DNA of 64,000 nt, from positions 21,301,501 through 21,365,500 of the forward strand of contig CM063288.1 in assembly GCA_032173965.1 (NCBI GenBank), given 5' to 3'. The notes below the pieces were generated by a model. The model made no database searches and was not told where the DNA came from. It worked only from the letters and a program-made list of their open reading frames with translations. Both the position numbers and the translations under genes were made by a program. This DNA is from Sitta carolinensis (taxonomy: Eukaryota > Chordata > Aves > Passeriformes > Sittidae). Position 1 is the first letter of the stretch. Every line of letters starts with the position of its first letter. Shown here piece after piece: positions 1 through 14,000 of the stretch.

Positions 1-1411
1 GCTTCCTTGGGTAAAACCATTTCTTATATTTAAACTGTGATACCCAAAAATATTTACAAGAAAAAAAAAAATATTTAAAATTATAAAATTTGGCCAAATA
101 TAAAGATCTTACACTATTATATTGCTTGTCAAGTCTATTCTGAAGTCTGTGTTTGGGACTGAGAGGGTTTGATATTAAAATACGTTAAATTTTGTTCTTT
201 AGTACCAACACAAAATGTCTTGGAGTATCAAAAGGACAGTTTTAGTTGCAGTAATTTCACAGAATTTATTCTAATGATTTATTGGAGTTAACCATCTGAC
301 ATTAATTATTGTTTTGGCTTCCAGTCTATGAATGTTTATTTTTCAGTTTAAAGCCTTCTCACTCTTTGATATCATATGGAAATGAGAATTTTTAATGGAA
401 AATTGAAACCATGTGCATCTAAGTACTTAATGAAGTACAGGGAGAAACAGAGGGTGTACTTTAGGAGAATTCAGATATTCCGCTTTAGATACTTCTGATT
501 TGTTTGGATGAGTTACATGCATATATCTGTTCACAAACATACATTTATACATCTTCAAAGTATCTCACAAGAACAGTGTTTAAAATTCTGAACTGTAAGA
601 ACAGATTTGCTTTTTGCTTGGATTTTTTTTAAGCTAAACACACTGCTATAGATTTTCCTTCGTCACATACTAACTACCCAATCTGTTCCCTCCTCCACAG
701 AGCAATATTTATGTCATCTAGAGATTCCAATGTCACGCTAAATGCTGTGCTTCTCTACAGTGGATTCCCACCATATGTCTACCATATTAAGACTGGATCT
801 TCATACAGTTCACTGATAGATTGATTTTGTAACCATCATGGACCTGAATCACAATACTGATATCAGAAATACCTGACTAAAACCTGAGCTGCTCATGGCA
901 TTACAGCCCATCAAAAGAGGCCTGTAAACCACAAGCAACACACAAGAAGTAGCAAGAAAGCAAGGGACACAACTGCAAAGAGAAAAGTAATGTTAAAATG
1001 TGCAATTTTATTTGAAAGACTTCTGTGCAACTCACATGGCATTCAATTCACTCCTTTGGAATGAAAAATATGTTGTTCAGACAACGAGCATTACAGAACA
1101 CGATAAAGCCATATGCTAATTTATATTAGTGCTCCTAAATCAAATCTATTTTCTTCCAAGTTAATGAATTCATGTTAAAACGTAAGGATGGAAAGCATAT
1201 TCTTTTCTGCAGTTTCAGTCAAGGTTTCACCATATGCATTGTGCTGAAGCAGCATGTGAATGGGAGCAAAACAAGTAACAGAAGTGCAGGATTAGTTCAT
1301 ATAGCTATTTTAATTAATATCCTTGGCGATGTTAATGTGCAAGGAATTACTGACCATTGCAAAAGGGGAAACAGAAATACAAATTTAGACATTTAACCTG
1401 TACACACTCAC
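1..1411 (-). other. OLA1: Start of OLA1 intron 7 (incomplete)
   Basis: AT-rich sequence downstream of the exon 7 donor. I searched it for the next OLA1 segment (L-I-K-I-K-E-W and beyond, through the TGS domain) and found none, so the remaining exons lie left of the window. No repeat family recognised. Confidence 0.8.
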
Positions 1412-1508
1412 CACTTGTTTTTCTTCCTAATGTAGTCCTTTTCAGAGAGATTAACCAAGTAGATCATCGGTTTTGAAGTAAAAAACAAATGTTGTTCAAA
1501 ACATCAAT
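1412..1508 (-). CDS. OLA1: OLA1 exon 7 (NLSE specificity motif), one base short
   Basis: Exon with acceptor CACTTCCAG and donor AAGTG/GTGAGT. It starts I-D-V-L-N and, after a frame shift, continues [26 protein letters not shown], ending with two bases of Trp-243. N-L-S-E (230-233) is the ATP-preferring substitute for NKxD. The family needs 98 nt (32 codons plus 2), but only 97 are present. The Asn-Lys-His codons read AACAACAT where AACAA(A or G)CAT is expected, so a base is missing near 1488-1492. Without it the literal frame hits a stop within a few codons. Both splice sites are intact. Confidence 0.93.
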
Positions 1509-4500
1509 CTGGAAGTGAGAATAGAGGGGGAGAATTTTAAAAACAGTTGATATTAACAAATTAATTTTATGATCATTTTCCTCATGGCATGTGTGAAAAG
1601 GCTACAGAATTCAAGTGTAATATATAAATCAGATAAGCACAGATTCAGCTAATAAATTTAACATTCAATACACTATGACTATGGAATAGTAAAAAAAAAA
1701 AACCCCAACTTTAACAAGAACCAGTAACAGGTAGCAAAATTAGAAGTCAATTCATGGAGTAATATTTATAGCCTACCTCTTTGTCATTCCAATCATGATA
1801 GAAGCGGACAGCTTTCTTTTCATCTATTACCCATGTCTTGATTTTGCACATTACATCCTACGCAAGATCAAAAAAAAAAAAAAACCCAAAGTCAAAAACT
1901 CAGCTGGATATCAAGACTATTCTCTTCCATAAACAAGGCATGTATCCATTAAGATTCAAAACATACACACAAACTAAAAATTAGATAATACTTTTTAGAA
2001 ACAAATTTCTACTCTTCCAGAAAAACAGAAATTGCTGCTTTGAAAGTCACTAAAGTGCAATATGAATTATTAAAGTCATCCGAATCCCACAATTAGAAAG
2101 TTAAATACACAATACTCAAGTACCATCTCTTGTCACCAAGAACATCAGCAGAGCTCATAAAATATACGTAAAAATCAGCACATTTTAGATTGCTTTTCGA
2201 ACTCAGTAAGACACAACATTTCAGCATCCAGTGGGAGAGACCACATACAATATAAACATGCCATTAAGAAAAGGGAATGGGTGGGACAAAACATGGCAAA
2301 TATCTTTTTCTTTTTTTTTTAAACTGTGAGCAAAAGAAATGGAGACTATTATTGACGATCCACCCTCAAGAAATTAATTCAAACGGCCAAAGCCCTTTTT
2401 ATTCCGCATTAATTTTTCGCCAACACCTTCTCCCTCCCCCCCCAAAATGAAACCTGCCAAAGCCTCCATTACACAATGGCAAGAGCCTTGCACTGGTGAC
2501 CTCCAACCAGCTGCATTCACTTTCAGAACATCTCTCTCGGCAGGAAATCTAAAGGCCTTTTAGTTAGCAAGCTAGTGTGCATTCAGAAGGAGTAACTGCA
2601 GGAAGAGCCCAATGTGCTTTGTTTCTCTGGCCTTTCTTCACAGAAAGATTAATCATCTGTGAAATGGAAACGGCAAACAGCAAGTGACACAAACTGAACC
2701 CTTCAAGCCTTTCCTCATCAGTTTTGTGGTCGTGAATCCGAAAGCTGCGTGTGGCACGGTTTTCCTTACAGGCAGGTGTTAATAAAAGGCTCTTGGGTCT
2801 GAAAGGTCAAACTCTGCTCTTCTAGGAGTAGTACATTTTAGAGTCGCCTATTTTTTGTTGTAGATAATTTATGATCATGCTTTAAATAATGCATTTTTTT
2901 AAGTTGTAATTGATGCAACTATGCATTAAGATCTTTAAAATACAAGGACAGATTCCCTGAACTGTTCAGCGCACGACATTTTTTGCACTTAATACTACGC
3001 AGTTGAAGTACATTTATAAACAACCACAAATAACATCAGTATTTACTACCATCTTTTCTAGTCTTGCAGTAGCTTTAGTAGAGGGAAAAAAAAAGAAAAA
3101 GCTCTTCTAAATCTTCAGATCCTGATTTGAAACCCTCCAGGAACAGGACTCCCCACAGATTTTAACAAGGAAGGGGCAAGCTAAAACTTTTAATGAAATC
3201 TAACATGTTCTGCCTAAGAATAATCACTTTTACTCTCCTATAACTGAATTTCACTCATAAATGTTTAAAAGTGGCTAATATAACACCATTTCCTACAAGG
3301 AGAAGATCAAAGTGCTATATTACAAATGCATTATGATTAAAAAAGCACTGTGCAGCTTTGCTATTAACTGTTCTTTAAACCCTAAAAGGCTTCCCATAGA
3401 TCTCACTTGGCACTGCATATACAACCTTTGACAAGTAATGTAGACCATTTTTATTCATTGCCTAAAATTGTAGGCAATTATGTGCGTCACACTGGCCACC
3501 TGCAAATTCTGAATGCCTGCTCCAGTTGTCAGAGCAAAAAACTAATGTCGGAGGGGATTAATCTAGGGGAGAGAGTCCTCTTTAATGGCTCCAGCAGGTG
3601 AAATGGCCCAGCTGGTTACTATGATGAGTGGCCAGAACAGCTTATGTAGAGACATGCAACAAGATTACACATAAAGAAGAAAACAGTAGTACCATCTTAT
3701 CTTTAACCCTATGTACTCTTTATTTTTTAATTAATCAGTATAAACAAGATAAGGGAAGCAATTCTACCAGTAAGTACTTTTCAATTCAGATCTTTATCCT
3801 CAGCTTCTCTTTAAATAGATATATAGATATAGATATAAAATCAACACAATCACCAAGATTCCTGTTCAGCAGTGAAGGAATTCTGATAACACACTATTTT
3901 GGGTTTTGAACCAGCTCTGTAGGCACGTACATATGGCTTTCACCATTACAGTTTCTCCCACAATAGCAACACATTGCTACATATATTTATATGTAGCAAT
4001 GGAGTCAATAAAAAATTGACAGAAAGAACCCACTATAGCAGAAGTCACCAAAGCCAAACTTTAAAGTATCTGCTTAAGCAGAAATGAAATGTTTTGTAAT
4101 CACACTGTAAGGGGAGCTACATAACACAGAACCTCCAGAAAACTTCAAGCATCAGCACAGCGAATAAAGTTTGGCATTTCTAAAGCCTATCTAAGCACAG
4201 AGCTGCCAATCAAAACCTCTCTTCCACATTCATTTGCTACTTACAGTGACACACAGTCTAAATCCATTTTGCCACTGACCTAATTTTATTAAATTCCCAT
4301 TTGTGCAACTGACTAAATGCTGTTTGCAACTGTTGTTCTAAAGGAGTTACCACATGGACAATTTCCACAGGTAAGGCAGATCTACAGCTCAGTATGCCGG
4401 AGACAACTAACAACCATCTACTTGCATTTTTATTTTGGTTTTATAGGGAAGCTGGCAAAGTATTGGAAAACTTTCTTTAGATAAAAGGATGGAAACTTGT

Positions 4501-7500
4501 AAGCAAATGCAGCATTTTTGTGTGAAGCTGATGAAGCAGTGAAACACAAATAAGTTCTCTGATGGACTATATGGGCAGCAGTCACACCGTGCAGAAAGTA
4601 AGGCAGACAGTCCAGAAACTTAAAAATGGGTCAGGTGAACTTAGATTCCACTGCATCAGTGGTGGTGTTTCACTGAAATAGGACTTAACTCCCTAACAAG
4701 AAATTGCTAAACACAAATGACAATGTGAAGAAAGGCACATGTTTCCACAGTTCTTTTTAACTCAGCTGCCCCAATAGTCTAAACATGCAAATAGTGCATT
4801 TTTGGGTTATTTCTCCGGTAGCACCATTTTTAATTATTTGCTTCTGTTTAGGACTAGTGAAAGAGTATAGCCCAATCATTTTATCTTCTCTATCACTGTA
4901 CCAGTCATTTAAACATTTAATCGCTACTCAAGTTAACTTTGAGATGCTTAATAACAGACTACAGAGCAATAATCTGCTTTATTAGATCTGGCCCCCCAAT
5001 TGTACCCTTTGAGATCAATCTGTCACCAGCAGAATGATCCACTTTGCCTTCTTCCTGAGAGGGGTACTTTTGTTTTCCAGCTAGCAATATTGTAACAAGA
5101 GCCAACCAGAAAGCCACCAAAAAAAAATCTGTCCAAATTCCAATTTGCTTACAGTTGTCAAGACATATGAAATACAGCAAACCTAATGAATATCAAATAT
5201 CACTGTTTTAAAAAAAATTGGTTAATTTCTGACTATAGGCATGATGATTATTTAGCACATATGAAAACTCAGTATATTTAGCCATATGAAATACAGTGAT
5301 TTGAATTACATCCTGCTCTCATTTTCCAAAGACCACAAGTAGTCAACCCACAAATACTAAGCATGACATTAAGTCCGGCAGTATAAAATAATGAAATACA
5401 TGTAAATTGAATATAGCAGATTTACCAAGACCTACTTATGAGACATTACTGTGTAGAAAAATGTGCATACATTAATAGACTTTCTGGATGAATGATAGTA
5501 ATAATGTGTGCCAATGCCAAATTCTTCTTACAGCATGAGGGACTAAACTGAAGCTTGGAAAACTCACTTGCCTACTTGGCATCAGAGAATTGTGGTTTTT
5601 TTGTTGTAAATTACCAGGGCATGTAATTAACTTCCGCAAATTTAATAAAGAAATAAGCAGTTGTGAGGATTATCACTTCACACTTCAAAGTGCAAGTGAA
5701 TTCCCTGTGATCCTGCAGGCAGTGCAAAAGCCTCCACTACTACAGAATAACTGTGAGTACAGTAGGGTTTTTCCCCCACCAAGGGAAGAATGGAGTGTTT
5801 TTCAGCACCTTATTCATTCCCTTCAAAACTTCCAAGATGTAAAAACTTACCATCTCCCTGTAAAAGCTTCAAAATCACTTTAAAGCTTTTTATTAAAATG
5901 TTTCGACTGTCTAAAATTCTATCATTTACACTGCTCTGCTGCTTGGAAAAGCTACAAGGAGTACCCAAAACATTACCAGTAGTTCTTAGTTAGCTCCTCT
6001 CATTTCATTCCAGAGTCCAACACCATTGCATATCAGTAATGAAGGTGGCAGCATATAAATAGCATGTTCTAACTTCCCTAAGGAATCTGGCTCAGTGGCA
6101 GAAGGTATTTCTTTAATAAATCATTGCATATACTAAATGGAGTCAACACCACCTACCCAGTAGGTTTCAGAACACCACTGTAAATAAAAGCCCCAATATC
6201 TGTGTTTCTGATGGCACTCCAAACAAATTCTTTGCCTTTCACTGGTTACCATCTTTCAACAGCCAAAAAGGCCATGTTAATGACACAGGCATTCTGAGAA
6301 TAGTCACTTGCTAACGGGGACCTGTGTAGGGACCAGAACTGCCCCACAGCTTTAGTGAAAGCGAACGATGCTTCTCCCTATGAAACACTGAAGTTCATAC
6401 ACTGCTGGGCAGGGGACAAAGGGAGGGTGGAGAGAGTATTTACCAACAGAGGACTTGCCTCTTGTGAGAGTGTCTGAGAAGCCTGGAGGGTCACAAGCAA
6501 GTGAACTGTAACTAGAAGACTAACGCAATCCTGGAGTATGCAAATAGCCTAATGTCCAACAGGAACGATTCTACACTCATCTCTGCTGAAATTATGAGAA
6601 ACTGGAGAAAAAACAGAGGTTTTGAGAAATTGCTTATGCATGAAGACTTGGTGTTCTTGAATTCTATGCTTTTATTCATATTGCATTATATATAGCGTTT
6701 TTCTCACACTAGCATAGAGAAATCAAATGACTGCTAAAGCTTGACAAAATACAGACTAAAGCCGAGTTTTACTTCTAAACAGTAAAGATAATTAATTACT
6801 GGCATGGCTTATACAAGTTAAAGTAATTTAATTCTAGCCAGAAAATATTTCAATAAAAATTAATTTTTCCTGTAAGAGATACATTCCATTTCAACCACAG
6901 CTGTAAAAATTAAGTTGGCATATGCAAAGGATCAAACCAGATAATTATTATTCCAACTGGCCTTCAAAACTGCAAAATGGTTTTCCAGATACAGAACAAT
7001 GCTATTTGAGGTACTCATAGCTAGTTTAACTGTGCTGCACCCAGAGTAATTTACTGAGTACACACAATTTCCCTTGTTAACACAAGGGGTATGGAGTGCA
7101 CCGAGCCCACAGTCCTTCTATTCAAGGCTTTCCTTGGAAATATTTTCTCTTCTATTGAGCATCATCTCAGCTTTCTGCTCTTCCTGGAGGTTTTCTGGCA
7201 ATTTAGAAGGTTGAGGCTGAAGTGACATAGCAAGAACTTATTCTAAAAACACTGTTTTAAAAAAATGGTATTTTAAAGGACAATTAAAACAAATTTTGCA
7301 GTTTAAAGAAAAGGCTAGATCAGGTTTTTTCATTGTGGTAAGTGCTTAAATAAGCTGTAGCAGCTGAGTGCAGGAAAGAGAACAAGCCAGGTACTGCATC
7401 AACTGGAGTGACAATGAGCTCCTCTGTGGTACAAAACAATGTCTAATCTCTTACAATTCCCTTGCTCACTGACTTTAATAAAAATACAATGGGACAAGTA

Positions 7501-10500
7501 ATGGATTTAGGACAAGTGTATAATCCTTTCTCCTATTTAATACCTTCTCACAGAGCCAGTACAAGCTGTACGTGATACAAGATTTACTTAGAACTAGATG
7601 GCAATAATGTTTATGAACCACAACAAGCACTTTCACCCAAAACATCCTACAGGCATTCCAAGCAATGTAATTCATGTCAATAATCCCCAAATTCTCCTGC
7701 GTGGGTCATCCTTGTGAGCTCTAGAGCATTATACATGAAACAACTCAGTCACTTGTCACTTCTCAAAGAAAAAAGCAAGCAAGAGTAAAGAAAGCACTCT
7801 ATCTAGTAATTACTTCCAGCAGTTCAGAAATTCATAACAGGGAAATTGCACTGAAAAGTAAAATGAAATATCTTTCGCAGAGTTTCACTAAACTTTTCTT
7901 ATTGCATTAGCCAATCCACAAATATTTCCAAATAAATTCACGTGTGGATGCATTTGTTTTAGATTTGTGTGAATTAAGCCAAATGAAAAAGGTGTCTTTT
8001 TCAGAATACAGCTATTTTTATGTAGTGTTATTTTGGCATTTGCACATACAGTTTAAAATGGCTTGGATCTAAACATACACAGAGGCATGATATACAAAAT
8101 TAATTACTTTAAGCTACTTGTCAAATCTACACAGGAAAGATCAGAATTGACAGAAAGTATTTAAACACTGACTTCTCTTTCTCTACTGATAATACCAAAA
8201 AAATCCAAACGTGTGTTTAGACATTATGTACTTTTAAGTCAGGCTTTACTACCAATCAATTCACAAACATCTGCCATGCTACATTCAAAATGTTCTCCAG
8301 AATGAACTTTAATTTCCTCTAAATACCACATTAAGCACAGTAAATGGTCCACTCAAGATTTTAGGCATAATTATATGCATTAAGAATATAAATATTTTCT
8401 CGATTCCCTATGATTTAAGTTAGCAATTGTAAAAGCCATCAGCAGAGAGTATGTCAACAGTGTATGTGTACACTGCTCCTTTCTTTCCCTCTCCTGTGGA
8501 ACAAACTGGCCTCTCAAACTCTCCTCACACAAGGAGACCAAAGAAACTGGCAAAAAAATTTATACAATTCATCACTGTATTTATCTTCAACCTGGAATGA
8601 AAGAAAGGTGAACATTCCCAACTGACATCATCAGTTAGACGAAATAAGAGTTCATCCATCCGTGAGAACTCTGGCAAGCACTTGCAGCAAGAGGTCAGTG
8701 AATTCTGCTTGGCACCATCTCATTCATCAGAATACTGCAGGGAGGAAAGATTTTCATCCAGTATATATTGGTAATAAGAAGAAACTGAAACAACCAGCTC
8801 CTCTTTGCTGTATGTGAAGTATCTCCCATACTATACTGGTGATTTTAACAACAAATGATGAACAAAAGAACGTCTCTCAAACAGTTATTATATTCTCAGG
8901 ACAGAATCCAAGACATTAATGTAAAGGAGGAGAATGGAAGGGATTAAAGTTACTTAAACCACCATTAGGATGATTTTGCTTTACTCTTCATAGTACATAT
9001 ACACTGACAAATACAATGACCATAGGCAGAGTGTAAGTATTCATTATTAGGTCATTGTCCACCACAGTAACAAAACAAAGCTTGATGCCTTTCTTTAAGT
9101 TGAATATGCACTAGGTGGTTCTGGTACCATCACACTAAAAAGGAGTCTCTAACTGTTCCTTTCATCACTGTAATTGTTTTTCCTGTTAAAAAAAGTGCTT
9201 GATTTGATAAACTAATCTTATTTTTAAAATGACATACTTTACAATGGAGACTTGTGAAAGCATCCCATTCAGCTGAACACTGGAAGTTCAAGTCCAGTGA
9301 ACACTGATCCTGACCTAATGTAGAAACCAGCTGAAAACTGGAAGTTCAGACACTGTGCACATTGATTCTGACCTAAAGATTGTGTCTTCATATCACTATC
9401 ATCAATAACCTGCATCAACTCAGCTACAAGCAATACCCTTGATATTACACAGATCTCTATATAAGAATCCTTGTGTACAGGAATTCAAGATTTTGTGCAC
9501 CAACAAAGGGCTGAAGGAATAGCTATATGATGCAGAGCTATCAGTGTCTAAGGACTAGAACTGAATCAGGCTGGAAGGACGCTGGAAGAGAATCCTGCAA
9601 TAATGTTCACTTAACTGTATTAGATGGTATTAAATTAAAGACTTGTCTTGAGGACTGAAAAATCCCACCAATTAAAAAATATTTTTTAATATTCATTTTA
9701 TAATTTGTACATTCTGATTTATAAAATCATATTTATTTGAATTCTACTTTGAAATCCCCTGCTATCCAAAATGACATAATAATAAACTAATAATAAAGTT
9801 TAACTCGATATCTCATGTCTCTGCATATACCAGCACCAGACATTTAAAATATAAAATCAAAAGTATTCTGATTGCTTTCTAAAATTTTATTTCCACTGGT
9901 TTAATACATGCAAATAGCAGGAGTGTTTTTATTCTATAATATCTCTTTAGAAGGTTACAGCCAAAATAGTATTTAGAGATATATCAAGTCTGAAAGACTA
10001 GTACCCTTAATAATAGCAGACAGTCATTTCTGAGAAGGCAGTGGGAATACTTGCAAAACAGACAATACATATGTAAAGGAAGCTAATCCAAGCTTATGTC
10101 AACTTTACATGTTGGTGATCTTAGACCATATTGTGCCACTGATTTTTAAGTAGAACTTGAAAATTATTTCATTCATAGCTCCTTAACAACAGTCAGCTAT
10201 TTTATTTCTGCTGACAGGGGACTGAGAAATCAATTCTCTGAGAGGACAAACAGTTAACACTATTCAACTGCCAAGCCAGGTCACTGCACAAAGGAGAATT
10301 TACCACCTGTAGGCAATGTGGGCTTAGACAGAGGAAAAATATAATTAACCAGTTATAACACCATGCCAGAAGACAGGCAATTATGGACAAATCTCAGATT
10401 TAAGTATTGCCGACTGATATACACTGTCAATTTTTTATTTTTCTCCTCTTGAACCTTTTGGAGATTTCAGACTACCAAATTACAATTGTGGTGGCTTATT

Positions 10501-10977
10501 GATAAAGCAAATCTAAAGCAGACAATTCATATTTATAAAAACAAGACAAATGACTTCTATAACTCTCACACAGATGAAATTCTTGAGACATTCTCAAGCA
10601 CCTTCACCTTGAATTTTTCCAAAAGGAATGGGGGGAAAGAAAACAATCAAAAAGAAGGACACTTAAATTTTAACATCATGCTTAAAAACAAAAACAAAAC
10701 AATCTACGAAAACCAAGTTTTTCCTTCATAACCTCCTGGTTTTCCTGAAATGACATGGAATACTTGGTGCACAGACACAAGCTGTTTGTTCCACATCTCT
10801 GCTATAGAAAAGACTTGCTAAGAACAGAAGATTAGCAATGGCTGTGTATCATACTGTCAAATAATTTTAAAAGGGAAATCCTGAGAAGTTCTCTTCAGTC
10901 CTGTCCCCACCCTCTCTTTTTTTGAAGAAAACCTGTTTGGATAAAAGTATTAATTTCAAGCCATACTCTCTCTCTTC

Positions 10978-11033
<56 letters not shown>

Positions 11034-14000
11034 CCCCTGGAAAGAGCAAGCCTTGAACAGCAGCTGCAAGCTGCATGGAAACATTACTAATTGTGCTGGA
11101 CAGGGAACTCTCTCTGTGACAGACAAGCAAAATGCAGAATGCAATGAGTTTAAGAAGTGCAGATTGATCAAACAGCCAAAATATACTCCTAACATTTGGC
11201 TACCACTTTAAGAAAGAGGCATAATCTTTAACTGCTTTTTTCATCAATCCTACACGGTTTCCCTCCTAGACCTGTAAGTCATTTACTGCACAGTCAAACC
11301 TGCTATACTGTACTATACTGTATTATATAGAATCCAACCACAGGCCTTCTCTGCCACACAAAACCTGAAAGGAAAAGAGGCAAGGATGAACATCTAAAGC
11401 CCAGTAGTGGCAGAAAATGCCCAAGAGCTGCTGTTACAGTCTTACAGCTATACAAACCTGTGTCTAGAACCAGCCTAACGGAACCTAAGGATTGATTTAC
11501 CAGGAGACAAAAGAGCTTTCACAGGCCTTCACCATTAAAACCGTCCATTTTACAAAGTCAAGAGTATATACATTATAATTCAAGCATAAGAGTCATGGAG
11601 AAGACAAGCAAGAAGGTCCAAGATCAGCAAGATTCACAGCATTATGCCCCACAACACTTCCTTGAAGAGATTCCCTAGTGACTATAGTTCCTATGCACGG
11701 CCTTTGTCTCAAGGGAAGAATTAATTTGTGCCTCCCCACTCTGTTCAGCCACCCCTCCCCATGAAACAAAGGAATTTCACGCCTTCGAAACCTCTATTGT
11801 TGTTGACAAACTCAGCTGAGGCTGGTCATGTGTAACAGCTATTATTGGGAACAGAACTGGCAGAGCAACATGACTTCAAGAACCTGATTTTTCTTTTTGT
11901 GCATGTGTTCATAGAAACAGGATTAAAAAACCACAACAAATGACAGGAAGTGTACGTGACAAATACAAGGTGACAAAGTCATTTTGACAGATCAACTACA
12001 GATGAAGTAATAACAAGGAGACTAAAGGAAGAGGCAAAGAAATGGATGAGAAACTTAAGGGTAAAGACAGATTAATAACAAATATTTGTTTTTTTTTTTC
12101 TTTAATGAATTTAAATTGCATTTCTAGATTGACGGTTTTTATTTAGAGTCTCCCTAAATTTGAGAATATTTGACATTTTCTGTTTTCAAACACATACCAA
12201 CTTCCTGTAGTTAAAAAATGACTAAGAACAACTCTTGTCATACAATCATAACTGTACCTACCACCCACTAAGTTACACGATCACTATTACAAATTCTATT
12301 TAAAACACACTTCAGTTATGATTCTTTGTAAACACAAAAGTGCCAACATCTTCCTTCCCACAGGAAGAACATAAATTGTGATCTAAAATCCTCAAAGCAT
12401 TCAGAGAGGTACACTCAAAAACCAGATAGGAACGTTCCCTCACAAGGAGCTGAGCAAAGCTGTTTCCAAAGACAGCCATACAACAAAGTGAGAAGAGCTC
12501 GAGGCTGGGGCAGAACAGCATCACAGCACTCCTCATTTTCATCATGTCATACCAATGTAAAATTTAGCTTTAGGATGAACTTTCAATTCACTATGGACAG
12601 GATTTTTGCTTGCCCCTTTCTTTAACATGAATTAAAAGGTGAAATACTGTGTGGATGCTATTTGAAACTGTAGGCATAAACTGCACTGCTCCTCTAAGCA
12701 TGTGAAACCTTTTGTAAAAAGATAAAAATCACTACCCACACATACCCAGGGCTGGGTTCACAGGACAGATAAGACCTTAAATGAAGGTTCTTAAATGAAG
12801 GTTCTCTCTCTCTGGGCTTACATGAAAGCCTTTAAATCATCCAACAATAGCTATTTTTTCTGGCCTGGACAAATCAAGAAATAAAATACTTTTCACACCA
12901 GATGAAGACTAGTTCTTCACCAACAGAAGCTACCAAGGAAGTGCTTTTTAACACTGCATCACAGAGCTTAATATTTCAGAGAGGGATGTTCACTTTCACT
13001 TCCTATCTATTTCCAAACCCTAGGTAGGCCAACAAATTTCACTGCACATCAATACTGATAAATTAACCTAGCAGCACCAAAATAACAATGTTTTACTCAC
13101 TACTTGCTAATGAAAAATCCATCTGAGAAAACAGTATTTTTTTAATATTTACTTGCTAGACAAATAATGGTACTTCCACACTGATAAACTGCTTTAATAA
13201 TTAAAGAATGCATTTCATATATCACCTGAAATATTTAAAGAACATTAATGACAAAAAAAAAAAAGAATAACTAGACTACTGGCAAAGTGTAGGGGACTCA
13301 AAAGACAAGTGGCAGTAAAATAACAATTGGCAAAAAAATTTTTAACTTTGAAGTTGATAATTATTATACATTACTAACTTACAAAGAAACACCACTACTA
13401 CCCTGTGATAACTGAGCTCATTTGAGCAGCTTTCCACAACAACATTCTAAAATTAATCTCAACCAGCAGTCTTTATTTCATATGCACTAAAAGACACAAA
13501 GTGCTATCACACCAAAAAAATACATTTGCTTGCTGGCTACAGGAATACTAATATCAACATCACAGTAGAACTTAACAGCAGGAATAAGTCAGAAGTAACT
13601 TTGAATTACAACTAGACATTGATGTAGGTTTTACAAAGGATTGACAATTCTCATATAAAGCTGTGTCAGCAAGAAAAGAACAGTTAAATTTCAAAAGTTA
13701 CAATTAGGTACATCTATGAAATCTTAAACTGACAGCACAGCCAGTTATTCTAGTATTTTTTCAATTCATAATAATAATTACTTTAAAATACATATAAAAA
13801 TAGTAGTAGTGTTTTGTATTACACATGTGGGATCAATAAGAAAATCCAACAACACAAATATTTCGTTTCAAGGCTGAGGGGATTTAATGATTTATTTTTA
13901 TAGGTCATGTACTTACATATTCAGGTTTTAGTTTTTTGTCTCCTCCTCTTACAGCTACTTTTTCAAGCTTATCTATGCTCTGCATGATCAGCTCCTCATC

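Larger units (their letters stand above)
1858..13916 (-). other. OLA1: OLA1 intron 5 (12.1 kb)
   Basis: AT-rich intron bounded by GTAAGT and GTAG. It contains a 30-nt near-perfect inverted repeat (3972-4001), a 58-bp tandem duplication (9271-9378), a 52-T homopolymer (10982-11033), a short tandem duplication (12776-12804) and a homeodomain-site-rich dyad (2887-2928). Short open frames here have atypical composition and no family resemblance, so I call none of them genes. Confidence 0.85.

Noticed and set aside
1..1411. Possible OLA1 exon 8 in the left edge
   Set aside because: No reading on the minus strand matches the OLA1 continuation after Trp-243 or the TGS domain.
10867..11211. Open frames with poly-Lys or poly-Phe
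   Set aside because: They only reflect translation of the 52-T run.
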